DNA of 64,000 bases from Streptomyces griseiscabiei (GTDB lineage: Bacteria; Actinomycetota; Actinomycetes; Streptomycetales; Streptomycetaceae). A model generated the notes under the pieces. It was not told where the DNA came from. It made no database searches and was given only the letters and a program-made list of their open reading frames with translations. Of the stretch, positions 8,218 to 15,397 are shown piece after piece. A program made the translations under genes and the position numbers. Numbering within the stretch: position 1 is the first letter of the stretch; the number at the start of each line of letters is the position of its first letter. Location: positions 558,001-622,000 of the forward strand of contig NZ_JAGJBZ010000001.1 in the NCBI RefSeq assembly GCF_020010925.1. The letters are read 5' to 3'.

Positions 8218-8987
8218 GCCACGCTCCGGTGGCCGAGGCGCTCCGACAGCTCCGCGGCGCCCTTGGCGGCGAGCTGCTCCAGCTCGATCCGGCGGTCGTC
8301 GCTCCAGCGGATCATCGGCACGGAGATGGAGAGCGCGGCGACGACCTTGCCGGTGCGGTCGCGGACCGGGGCGGCCACACAGGACACGTCCGGGTTGGAC
8401 TCGCGGTTCTCCACGGCGAGACCCCGCTCACGGATCCGGGCCAGGGTCTCGCGCAGAGCGGCCGGGTCGGTGATGCTGTTGGGGGTCATGGCGACCAGGT
8501 CGGCGTCGTCCGGGATACGGGCGTTCAGCTCGATATCGGGAAGGGAGGCGAGGAGCATCTTGCCCACGGAGGTGCAGTGCGCCGGCAGGCGGCGGCCCGC
8601 GGCGGAGACCATGCGGACGGCGTGCGTGGAGTCGACCTTGGCGATGTAGATGACGTCCGTGTACTCCAGGATCGCCACATGCACCGTCTCGTCGCAGGTC
8701 TCGGCGACGGATCTGGCCACCTGCTGGCCCTCGGCGGCGAGGTCCAGCTGCTCGGCGTAGCGGCTGCCGAGCTGGTACGGGCGGACACCCAGGCGGTAGC
8801 GGCCCGGCTGGCCCTGGACCTGGACGATGTACCCCCGGGCGGCGAGCGTGGTGACCAGCTCGTGCACGGTGGTGCGGGGCAGCTGGAGTCTGCGCACGAT
8901 GTCGGGGGCGGAGAGTGTGCCGTCCCCGTCCAGGAAGAGCTCCAATATGTCGAGCGCCCGGGTCACGGCAGGTACTAGGCGTCCCAC
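8214..8987 (-). CDS. IclR family transcriptional regulator
   Basis: 257 residues. An N-terminal winged helix (residues about 5-65: TRALDILELFLDGDGTLSAPDIVRRLQLPRTTVHELVTTLAARGYI) is followed by the IclR GAF-like effector domain, with HCTSVGKMLLAS near residue 145 and SCVAAPVRDRTGKVVAALSIS near residue 205. It is the first gene of a two-gene unit with the lactonase (ATGA overlap). The dyad at 9036-9074 is a good candidate for its own binding site. The effector is unknown; a sugar-derived lactone or acid is inferred from the partner gene. Confidence 0.93.
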   Translation of the reverse strand: MGRLVPAVTRALDILELFLDGDGTLSAPDIVRRLQLPRTTVHELVTTLAARGYIVQVQGQPGRYRLGVRPYQLGSRYAEQLDLAAEGQQVARSVAETCDETVHVAILEYTDVIYIAKVDSTHAVRMVSAAGRRLPAHCTSVGKMLLASLPDIELNARIPDDADLVAMTPNSITDPAALRETLARIRERGLAVENRESNPDVSCVAAPVRDRTGKVVAALSISVPMIRWSDDRRIELEQLAAKGAAELSERLGHRSVA

Positions 8988-9035
8988 GGTCGGCCCCCTC
9001 CCTCTGTTCTGTCCGCGTCGGTCTGACCGCGGCGA

Positions 9036-9074
9036 GTGTTCGAAATTTCAACTGTCGATCGGCATAACGAACAC
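9036..9074. promoter_or_regulatory. Candidate IclR operator upstream of the regulator-lactonase operon
   Basis: The upstream region of the IclR gene holds GTGTTCG at 9036-9042 and its exact inverse CGAACAC at 9068-9074. The left part also contains the imperfect 15-bp palindrome gttcgaaatttcaac (9038-9052), whose AT-rich AAATTT centre resembles sites bound by IclR proteins. The dyads lie 49-87 bp upstream of the start at 8987, which suits autoregulation. Binding itself is inferred. Confidence 0.5.
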
Positions 9075-9221
9075 AGGCTAGTCATAGTGCCCCTGACCGG
9101 GCAATGGCCGGGAACACCCTGGGTTCTCGCGGCCGGGAAGCGGCAGGCCGAGCGCAACCGTGGCTGGGGCAGCCGGGGCGGGGAGCGGCCGTCCGGGGCG
9201 TACGGGGGTGCGTTGTCGGGC

Positions 9222-9263
9222 GCGGGCCCGGTGGGGCTTCTCGCGCAGTTCCCCGCGCCCCTT
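9222..9263. repeat. Left half of a dispersed palindromic repeat, split by the IS element
   Basis: The sequence cgcgcagttccccgcgcccc, preceded by ggtggggcttct, is the left arm of the streptomycete intergenic palindrome also found at 24678 and 61071. Here it stops at ccctta and continues beyond the transposase at 10165 as cttaaaagcaggg. The element was therefore an intact REP-like palindrome before insertion. Confidence 0.75.
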
Positions 9264-10168
9264 AGGGGTGCTTTCAGAATGCCGGGTGCTTGCGGGCGAG
9301 GGTCATGCAGTGGGCGAGCTGGAGGAATGCGTCGTGCATGTCGTCTCTGGTTTCCCAGCGGGTCCGTAGGCGGCGGGGGCCGTGGAGCCAGGCGATGGCG
9401 GACTCGGCGACCCACCGGACCTTTCCCAGGCCCGAGCCGTGAGCCTGGCCGCGCCGGGCGATCTTCGGTGTGATGCCGCGCTCGCGCAGACGGCGGCGGT
9501 AGGCGTCGTAGTCGTAGCCGCGGTCGGCGTACAGCGTGCGGGGCTTGCGCCGGGGCCGGCCCCGCTTGCCCCGCACCGGCCCAAGGCTGTCGACCAGCGG
9601 CAGAAGCTGGGTGACATCGTGACGGTGGCCGCCGGTCAGCGACACCCGCAGCGGAGTGCCGCAGGCGTCGGTCAGCACGTGATGCTTCGAGCCCGGCCGT
9701 GCACGGTCAACCGGGCTCGGACCGACTTTTGGGCTGCTTCGCCCCCGCTTGGCCTGCACATGGGAGGCATCGATCGTGGCGCGGGAGAAGTCGAGACGGT
9801 CCGCCGCCCGTAACCGGTCCAGCAGCACCCGCTGGAGTTCCTCCCACACCCCCGCCCGCTGCCACTCGGCCAGCCGACGCCAGCAGGTAGGACCCGAACC
9901 GAACCCCAACTCCTGCGGCAGGAACTCCCACTGGACACCGGTGTAGAGGACGAACAGCACCCCCTGCAGCGTCTTGCGGTCATCGATCCGCTTGCGCCCC
10001 GGATGCCGGAACCGCCGTTCATGCTTCGGCAACAGCGGCTCGATCACCGCCCACAACTCGTCACTGACCTCCCACGGCTTCCGCCGCGCCATGCTCACAC
10101 CCCACAGAACACGGGATCACCTACACCTCCACCGTGCCACACCACGATCTTTCTGCAAGGACTCCTTA
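9261..10168 (-). mobile_element. IS5-type insertion sequence, complete
   Basis: A single transposase gene is bracketed by imperfect terminal inverted repeats: aggggtgctttcagaatg at 9264-9281 and, read inward from the other end, aggagtccttgcagaaag at 10166-10149 (14 of 18 positions agree). CTTA is present at both edges (9261-9264 and 10165-10168), consistent with a short target duplication, although its exact length (TA, TTA or CTTA) cannot be fixed because it overlaps the repeat ends. The target is a dispersed palindromic repeat, so no gene was broken. Confidence 0.82.
9274..10092 (-). CDS. IS5 family transposase
   Basis: 272 residues from the MARRKPWEVSDELW methionine; a GTG two codons upstream (10098) is also possible. 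The N-terminal domain (DELWAVIEPLLP, RFRHPGRKRIDDRKTLQGVLFVLYTGVQWEFLP) is typical of IS5/IS427-group transposases. The DDE catalytic residues are visible in TIDASHVQAKRG, YADRGYDYDAYRRRLRERGI and the final WVAESAIAWLHGPRRLRTRWE segment. Unlike many IS5 relatives that need a frameshift between two frames, this is a single intact frame, so the element may be active. Confidence 0.93.
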   Translation of the reverse strand: MARRKPWEVSDELWAVIEPLLPKHERRFRHPGRKRIDDRKTLQGVLFVLYTGVQWEFLPQELGFGSGPTCWRRLAEWQRAGVWEELQRVLLDRLRAADRLDFSRATIDASHVQAKRGRSSPKVGPSPVDRARPGSKHHVLTDACGTPLRVSLTGGHRHDVTQLLPLVDSLGPVRGKRGRPRRKPRTLYADRGYDYDAYRRRLRERGITPKIARRGQAHGSGLGKVRWVAESAIAWLHGPRRLRTRWETRDDMHDAFLQLAHCMTLARKHPAF

Positions 10169-10468
10169 AAAGCAGGGCCCCTGCGGGCCCTGAAAAGCGA
10201 CGGACCGCGGGTCCGGAAGGCGGCGGGCGGGTGGGTCCGGAAGGCGGCGGGCGGGTGGGTCCGGAAGGCGGCGGGCGGGTGGGTCCGGAAGGCGGCGGGC
10301 GGGTGGGTCCGGAAGGCGGCGGGCGGGTGGGTCCGGAAGGCGGCGGGCGGGTGGGGAAAGGCAAGGGGCGCAGCCCCTGCTTTTCAGGGGCGCGGGGAAC
10401 TGCGCGAGAAGCCCCACGCACCCGCACCCGCCGACGAGACCGCACCCCCACCCCCATAGGCGCCCCGG
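10165..10468. repeat. Right part of the split dispersed palindrome, flanking a 24-bp tandem array
   Basis: From the IS edge the sequence continues as aaaagcagggcccctgcggg, forming a hairpin (CAGGGCCC 10173-10180 with GGGCCCTG 10185-10192). After the tandem array at 10213-10356 it resumes with ggggcgcagcccctgctttt and the right arm ggggcgcggggaactgcgcg up to about 10412. The tandem array has therefore expanded inside the loop of an ordinary dispersed palindrome. No gene is supported between the transposase and the PucR gene. Confidence 0.7.
10213..10356. repeat. 24-bp minisatellite, six units
   Basis: Six head-to-tail copies of ccggaaggcggcgggcgggt plus ggt; the first five are identical and the sixth differs only in its last base. 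Because 24 is a multiple of three, all frames stay open and give repetitive peptides (for example PEGGGRVG or PPPSGPTR), which is an artefact rather than a gene. The G-rich strand (GGCGGGCGGGTGGG in each unit) has runs of three G that could form quadruplexes. Confidence 0.9.
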
Positions 10469-11710
10469 TCAACGCCGCCCGCGCGGACCCCCCAGCTCCC
10501 CCCGCAACCGCTGCGCCCGCAGCACCAGCTCCAGCTCGAACCGCCGGTCGGGGTCGTCGATCTCGTCACCCCACAGCTCCCGGATCTGCCGCAACCGATA
10601 GCGGACGGTTTGCGGGTGCACACCAAGGCGCGTGGCGATCTCGGGCGCCCCGCCCCGCGTCTCCAGCCACGCGAGAAGCGTCTCGGCGAGACGGCGGCCG
10701 TGGGTGGGGCCGCAGTGGGCGAGAGGGGCGAGACAGCGCAGGGCGAGGTCGTCGATGAGTTCCTCGGGCTGGAGGAGGACGAGCGCCTCGGTGTGTTCCG
10801 TGCAGTGCAGCACCTCACCCCCGGGCAGCAGCCGGCGCTCCATCAGCCGGACCGCCGCCTCCGCCCAGCGCAGCGACTTCGCCGCGTCGGTGAGCGGCAC
10901 CGGGGGGCCGATCGCGCCGGACCAGCCGGTCAGGGCGCGGTGGAGGAGTTCGGGGCGGCCGGCCGCGTCCGGTTCGGGGACGACCATCCGGGGCTGCTCG
11001 TACTCCATGTCGAGCAGCACGCCCTGGCCGACGGCGGGAGCCATGGCCTCACGGGCGGGACGTAACAGGACCCCGACCGCGACCTTCTCCGGCAGGGTCC
11101 AGCCGATCCGGGCGGCGCGTTCGGTGAGCGCGTCGGCCGGGTCGCCCCGGTGGTGCTCGGCCAACAGCAGCTCCATCAAACGGCGTTGCAGTCGCAGCCG
11201 TTCGCCCGCCTGTCTCGCCGCCGCCTCCGCGTAACCGCGCACCGACTGGTCCACCAGGCCGTCCAGGTACTCGTATCCGGCGTCGACGAGTTCGTACATC
11301 GCGGGCGGCGGGATCTCCACACGCTGGCCGATCTCCGCGAAGCGGCGCCAGGCGAGGCGGACGCCGAGGCGGTAGATCGCCTGGAGCGAGTCGAGGCTGC
11401 GGCCGTTGAGGCCCTCGCCGCGGCCGAACTCCTGGAAGACACCGGGAGGGACGCGCGGCCGGCCCTCGGCGGTCTCCAGGTGCTGGACGAAGACCTCGAT
11501 CGCGCGGCGGATGCCGATGAGGGCCATCGGCTCGCCGGAGTCGTCGAGGACGACGGGCAGTTGCGGGTACTCGCGGCGGATCTCGCCCAGGATCTCCTCG
11601 GCGAGGGCGGGGGCCTCGGCCATGGCGATCGCGGCGAACTCGCGCACCTGGAGCCGCGGTACGTCGTGCCAGGCGGAGCGGACGGTGACGGTTCCCGGGC
11701 CCGAGGTCAC
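10469..11710 (-). CDS. PucR family helix-turn-helix regulator
   Basis: 413 residues from a GTG start. The C-terminal 60 residues hold the PucR/CdaR type helix-turn-helix (ETLLAWLETRGGAPEIATRLGVHPQTVRYRLRQIRELWG). Before it lies a GGDEF-like CdaR domain (about residues 190-330), and the N-terminal part is alpha-helical and resembles the RsbT-antagonist-like sensor region of streptomycete homologues. Such regulators control purine, sugar-diacid or amino acid catabolism, but this gene has no catabolic neighbours. The gap to the upstream DUF2613 gene is only 3 bp, so the two are probably cotranscribed. The target is unknown. Confidence 0.88.
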   Translation of the reverse strand: MTSGPGTVTVRSAWHDVPRLQVREFAAIAMAEAPALAEEILGEIRREYPQLPVVLDDSGEPMALIGIRRAIEVFVQHLETAEGRPRVPPGVFQEFGRGEGLNGRSLDSLQAIYRLGVRLAWRRFAEIGQRVEIPPPAMYELVDAGYEYLDGLVDQSVRGYAEAAARQAGERLRLQRRLMELLLAEHHRGDPADALTERAARIGWTLPEKVAVGVLLRPAREAMAPAVGQGVLLDMEYEQPRMVVPEPDAAGRPELLHRALTGWSGAIGPPVPLTDAAKSLRWAEAAVRLMERRLLPGGEVLHCTEHTEALVLLQPEELIDDLALRCLAPLAHCGPTHGRRLAETLLAWLETRGGAPEIATRLGVHPQTVRYRLRQIRELWGDEIDDPDRRFELELVLRAQRLRGELGGPRGRR

Positions 11711-11713
11711 CCC

Positions 11714-11866
11714 TCAGCGCTCCTGGCCGGCGTTCTCGTACGTGATGAGCGGGGTGTTCGGCTGGTCGGGGGTCGCGTCCAGCGACGCGACGATGCCGAG
11801 CGCGGCGCCCACGGCGAGAGCGGCGGCGGCCACCATGGTCAGCGCGGCGGCGAGCAGTCGGGACAT
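11714..11866 (-). CDS. DUF2613 small membrane protein
   Basis: A 50-residue protein from the ATG at 11866, with a well-placed GGCTGCC upstream. An Ala-rich hydrophobic helix (residues about 4-29) is followed by a short polar tail (SLDATPDQPNTPLITYENAG). This is the actinobacterial DUF2613 signature. It is a single-pass membrane or membrane-anchored peptide of unknown role. Three bases separate it from the PucR start, and on the other side it is divergent from the DUF3068 gene, with shared promoter-region dyads at 12000-12043. It is easily missed in annotation because longer spurious frames cover it. Confidence 0.85.
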   Translation of the reverse strand: MSRLLAAALTMVAAAALAVGAALGIVASLDATPDQPNTPLITYENAGQER

Positions 11867-11999
11867 GGCAGGGCAGCCTCTCGGTCGACAGGTCGTCCCC
11901 ACCCAGGGCACCCCGCACGCGCACCGCACGCACACTTCGACGGGACCGGCGCGCGGTCCCTGGGCCGCCGGCTCGTCCAGGCCGTCGGCTCCGGCCCCA

Positions 12000-12043
12000 G
12001 TGTCAGCAATGCATTGACACTGCGTCAAGAGTCCGCCTACGGT
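12000..12043 (+). promoter_or_regulatory. Promoter with overlapping dyad, upstream of the DUF3068 gene
   Basis: TTGACA (12014-12019) and TACGGT (12038-12043) are separated by 18 bp, close to the streptomycete vegetative promoter consensus. The -35 box is overlapped by the inverted repeat GTGTCA (12000-12005) / TGACAC (12015-12020), around an AATGCATT core, which could be an operator. The start codon of the DUF3068 gene lies about 150 bp downstream, so the leader would be long. The divergent DUF2613 gene could share control. Confidence 0.45.
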
Positions 12044-12195
12044 TCCCGGCCCATACGCAACCCGTCGGTAGCCCGAAGCGCAGCCCGTGTTCCGCCCCCT
12101 GCCCCGCCCTCTCCGCACGCGCACGTTCCCCTGGGCGTCGCCTCTGCCGCGCGCCTGCCCGAGCCGCACCTCCCAACGCCCCCTGGAGTGCCCGG

Positions 12196-13173
12196 ATGCG
12201 CCGTACCACCTCACCTTTCTCCCTGGTCCTGCTGGGCCTCGGCACCTTTCTGCTGGTTCTCGCGCCGCTGCTCGCCTGGTACGTGGAGCCACGGGCCGCC
12301 GTCAATCCGATCGACATCGACACCACCGCCGTCTACACCGGCACGGGCAGCGTCTTCGACGTGGAGCAGGTGAAGACCGTGCCGGGCCAGGAGATCACCG
12401 TGACCCAGCGGGTGCGCGGCGACGTGGCCGAAAGCGAGCGCAGCGGGGCCGCGGTGTGGGATGTGATCACCTCGGTCGACACGAAGAAGTCGCTGCCGGC
12501 GGCCGACCCGCACGACGCGCTGGACTTCACCCCGCACCGCTGGGTCAGCGACCGGAAGACCAACCGGCCGGTGCACTGCTGCGACGAGAAGCCGTACATC
12601 GAGGGCGAGGCCTATCTGAAGTTCCCCTTCGACGTGCAGGAACGCTCCTACCGCTGGTGGGACAACACGCTCGGCGCGACGGTGACGCTCCACTACGAGG
12701 GCCGCAAGAAGGTCCGGGGCTACGAGGGGCTGCGTTTCACGGCGAAGGTCCCGGCCACCAGGACCGGCACCCGGCTGGTCCCCGGCGCCCTCGTCGACGC
12801 GCCGGAGCGGCCGCAGGTGCTGGCCGAGGAGTGGTACGCCAACCACGGTCTGGAACTGGTCGTCGACCAGAGCACAGGGCGGGTGCTGTACGCGCAGACC
12901 GGGCCGCGCCGGACCCTCAGGGCACCCGGCGGGGACGAGGACGCGGCGGTGCTGCTCGACAGCGAGAAGCTCGCGTTCACCCCGGCCACGCAGAAGTTCG
13001 CGGTGGACCAGGCGGAGAAGGACAGCGGACTGCTGCGGCTGGTGGGGCTGACGGTGCCGATCGGTGGTGCTGTGGCCGGGTTCGTCCTCGCCGCGGTGGG
13101 TGCCGTTTTGGTCGTACGCGGAAGGCGGCGCCCCGATACGTCCGAGTCCTCCCAGGAACCGATCACGATGTGA
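12196..13173 (+). CDS. DUF3068 family membrane-anchored protein
   Basis: 325 residues. An N-terminal hydrophobic segment (SLVLLGLGTFLLVLAPLLAWYV, residues 10-31) and a C-terminal one (LRLVGLTVPIGGAVAGFVLAAVGAVLVV, about 282-309) flank a large extracytoplasmic domain that contains YTGTGSVFDV, RFTAKVPATRTG and the ANHGLELVVDQSTGRVLYAQTGP strand-turn-strand region. This is the DUF3068 pattern common in actinobacteria and sometimes grouped with PorA-like surface proteins. Function is unknown; a cell-envelope role is likely. It precedes the surface-glycan cluster by 240 bp on the same strand, so a functional link is possible but unproved. Confidence 0.85.
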   Translation: MRRTTSPFSLVLLGLGTFLLVLAPLLAWYVEPRAAVNPIDIDTTAVYTGTGSVFDVEQVKTVPGQEITVTQRVRGDVAESERSGAAVWDVITSVDTKKSLPAADPHDALDFTPHRWVSDRKTNRPVHCCDEKPYIEGEAYLKFPFDVQERSYRWWDNTLGATVTLHYEGRKKVRGYEGLRFTAKVPATRTGTRLVPGALVDAPERPQVLAEEWYANHGLELVVDQSTGRVLYAQTGPRRTLRAPGGDEDAAVLLDSEKLAFTPATQKFAVDQAEKDSGLLRLVGLTVPIGGAVAGFVLAAVGAVLVVRGRRRPDTSESSQEPITM

Positions 13174-13412
13174 CAGGGCGTCAGTTCAATAAACCCCGGA
13201 AATTGTCACGCCGGTGAGTAGCAGTGTCGATCCGCTGGGCGAAAACTGTCCACCCCACCTGAGCACAGCCCACCCACACCCCGTCCACCGACGCCTACAA
13301 GGAACGAGAGTCCCGCTAGCCCCGTCCGGACCCCCCGCCCACCGGAACATCCCCCACAGCGAACGTCCTTCTCCCCGCTGAGTTCCGCACCCCGAGACGA
13401 GTTGGAGCACCC

Positions 13413-14564
13413 ATGCCCCAGCACGTGCCGTTCTCGCTGGTCGAGGTGTTTCCGCGCCTGGACCGGCATCGGCCGGCAGGCCCCCCACAGCCGCGCCGGA
13501 TCGTCTTTCTCGCCCGCCGTGACCTCGGCAATCCGGCGGCGGGGGGCTCCGAGCTCCTCGTCGACCGGCTCGCCGACGGCCTGACCCGGCTCGGCCACCA
13601 GGTCACCCTGCTGTGCGGTGGCCCGGCGGCCAACCGCGACTACCGGGTCGTGTCGGCCGGCGGCGACCTGAGCCACCATCTGCGCGCCAAGTCGGCCTTC
13701 GCCCGGCAGATCGGCGACTGCGACCTGCTCGTCGAGGTGTGCAACGGCATGCCCTATCTGGCCCCGCTCTGGCACCAGGGCCCGACGATGTGCCTGGTCA
13801 ACCATGTGCACACGGATCTGTGGCAGCTGCGGTTCGGCGGCGCGCTGGCGCCCGCCGCACGGCTCGGCCGCAGGCTCGAACACTGGTCGCTGACGGCCGC
13901 GCAGCGTCGCAACCTGATGGTCGCGGTCTCCTCCTCCACCGCCGGCGCGCTCCGCGCGATCGGGGTGGACCGGGAACGCATCCGCGTCGTGCACAACGGC
14001 GTCGAGGAACCCGGGCCGCGCGCCGAACGCTCCCCCGAGCCGCTGTTCGTGGCGGTGGGGCGGCTCGTCGAGTACAAGCGGATCGATCTGCTGCTGCGGC
14101 TGTGGGAGCGGGTCCGGCCGGTCACCGGCGGACGGCTCGTGATCATCGGTGACGGGCCCGAGCGAGCGCGGCTGGAGGCGATGGCCGGGGCGGGCGTGGA
14201 GTTCGCCGGGCATGTCACCGAGGAGGAGAAGCACCGGCTGCTGTGCGCGGCCTGGCTGCTGCTGCACCCCTCGGCCGTGGAGGGGTGGGGGCTGGTCGTC
14301 ACGGAGGCGGCCGTACGGGAGACGCCGTCGGTGGCCTTCGACGTACCCGGGCTGCGGGATTCCGTCGTGGACGGGGAGACCGGCGTGCTGGCGCGGGGGG
14401 AGTCGTCCTTCGCGGCGGCGTGGTGTGCGCTGGCGTTGTCGACCGATCGGCGGGTGCTGATGGGGAAGGCGGCGCGGGAGCGGGCCGCGCACTACCGGTG
14501 GGACCGGACCGTGCGGCAGTTCGGGGCGGTGGCTGCGGAGGCGGTGCGGGGGTTTGTCCGGTGA
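13413..14564 (+). CDS. Glycosyltransferase family 4 (GT-B)
   Basis: 383 residues with a GGAG ribosome site 7 bases before the ATG. The N-terminal Rossmann half opens with RRIVFLARRDLGNPAAGGSELLVDRLADGLTRLGHQVTLLCGG; the C-terminal half carries FVAVGRLVEYKRIDLLLRLWERV, VIIGDGPERARLE and the nucleotide-sugar glutamate motif LLHPSAVEGWGLVVTEAAVRETPSVAFDVPGLRDSV. This is a retaining GT4 enzyme of the cytoplasmic face. It opens a cluster of about nine genes that mostly overlap by 4 bp. The donor and acceptor cannot be deduced; a lipid-linked or surface glycan is likely given the membrane arabinosyltransferase homologue encoded downstream. Confidence 0.9.
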   Translation: MPQHVPFSLVEVFPRLDRHRPAGPPQPRRIVFLARRDLGNPAAGGSELLVDRLADGLTRLGHQVTLLCGGPAANRDYRVVSAGGDLSHHLRAKSAFARQIGDCDLLVEVCNGMPYLAPLWHQGPTMCLVNHVHTDLWQLRFGGALAPAARLGRRLEHWSLTAAQRRNLMVAVSSSTAGALRAIGVDRERIRVVHNGVEEPGPRAERSPEPLFVAVGRLVEYKRIDLLLRLWERVRPVTGGRLVIIGDGPERARLEAMAGAGVEFAGHVTEEEKHRLLCAAWLLLHPSAVEGWGLVVTEAAVRETPSVAFDVPGLRDSVVDGETGVLARGESSFAAAWCALALSTDRRVLMGKAARERAAHYRWDRTVRQFGAVAAEAVRGFVR

Positions 14565-15397
14565 GCGCGAAAGGGGGTGCCTCGTCCGTCCGTCGGCGGC
14601 TGCGGGTCGTTCGTGGCTGGTCGCGCAGTTCCTCGCGCCCCTTCAAGGGCGCTGTAGCCGGCCCGAGTCTCCAGGACCCCTCTTTTCGGCGCTCCCTCGC
14701 GCTCTTCCGGGCCTTCATGCGGGAGCAGGACGATCCCGAGTACTGCTATGCGCTGCTCGCGCGGGATGCCGTCGATCAGGTCGAGGCGTACGGGGGCGGG
14801 CCCGTCGACGGGCTGACCGTGGTCGATGTCGGGGGCGGGAGCGGGTACTTCACCGAGGAGTTCCGGCGGCGGGGGGCCAACGCCTACCTGTTCGAGCCGG
14901 ATCTGCGGGAGTTGGGGACGAAGCCGCCCGAAGGGGCGGTCGTCGCCGACGGGTATCTGCTGCCGCTGGCCGACGGGGTCGCGGACGTCACGTTCACCTC
15001 CAATGTGCTGGAGCACGTGGCCGATCCGCCGACGTTCATCAGCGAGCTGGTCCGGGTCACCCGGCCCGGCGGGCTGATCTATGTGTCGTTCACCAACTGG
15101 CTCTCCCCGTGGGGCGGGCACGAGTGGGCGCCCTGGCACTACCTGGGGGCGGAGCGGGCGCGGGCCCGCTATCGGCGCCGTACGGGCAAGGACGCCAAGC
15201 ACACGCTCGGCGAGAACCTCTTCGCCGTGCACATCGGAAGCACTTTGCGGCAGGTGCGCGGCCGGGACGACGTGACGGTCGTGTCGGCGCGCTCCCGCTA
15301 CTGGCCGTTTCTCGCGGAGACCGTCGTGAAGGCGCCGGGTCTGCGTGAGTTCGCCACCTGGAACCTTCTCCTCATCCTCCGGCGGTGTCCACCATGA
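14561..15397 (+). CDS. Class I SAM-dependent methyltransferase with a repeat-derived N-terminus
   Basis: 278 residues from the GTG at 14561, which overlaps the preceding stop (GTGA). The methyltransferase fold begins only at about residue 85 with VVDVGGGSGYFTEEFRRRGANAYLFEPD, followed by DVTFTSNVLEHVADPPTFISELVRVTRPGG. The DNA for residues about 13-31 (14600-14655) is a copy of the dispersed palindrome left arm, ctggtcgcgcagttcctcgc, translated as arginine- and serine-rich sequence (VVRGWSRSSSRPFKGAV). The start could therefore lie further in, for example near MREQDD at 14717, making part of the reading frame non-coding. It probably methylates a sugar or lipid intermediate of the cluster. Confidence 0.85.
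   Translation: MSAKGGASSVRRRLRVVRGWSRSSSRPFKGAVAGPSLQDPSFRRSLALFRAFMREQDDPEYCYALLARDAVDQVEAYGGGPVDGLTVVDVGGGSGYFTEEFRRRGANAYLFEPDLRELGTKPPEGAVVADGYLLPLADGVADVTFTSNVLEHVADPPTFISELVRVTRPGGLIYVSFTNWLSPWGGHEWAPWHYLGAERARARYRRRTGKDAKHTLGENLFAVHIGSTLRQVRGRDDVTVVSARSRYWPFLAETVVKAPGLREFATWNLLLILRRCPP
14600..14655 (+). repeat. Dispersed palindrome arm within a methyltransferase reading frame
   Basis: The stretch tgcgggtcgttcgtggctgg followed by tcgcgcagttcctcgcgccc and cttcaagggcgc matches the left arm of the repeats at 24678 and 61071 with few changes. It falls in the N-terminal coding region (or the misannotated 5' region) of the methyltransferase. Confidence 0.7.

Noticed and set aside
10213..10356. 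Possible CRISPR-like array
   Set aside because: Units are contiguous with no spacers; no cas genes are nearby.
10003..10758. Open frames over the 24-bp tandem array with repetitive peptides
   Set aside because: The repeat unit is a multiple of three, so all frames stay open; no ribosome site or non-repetitive conserved domain.
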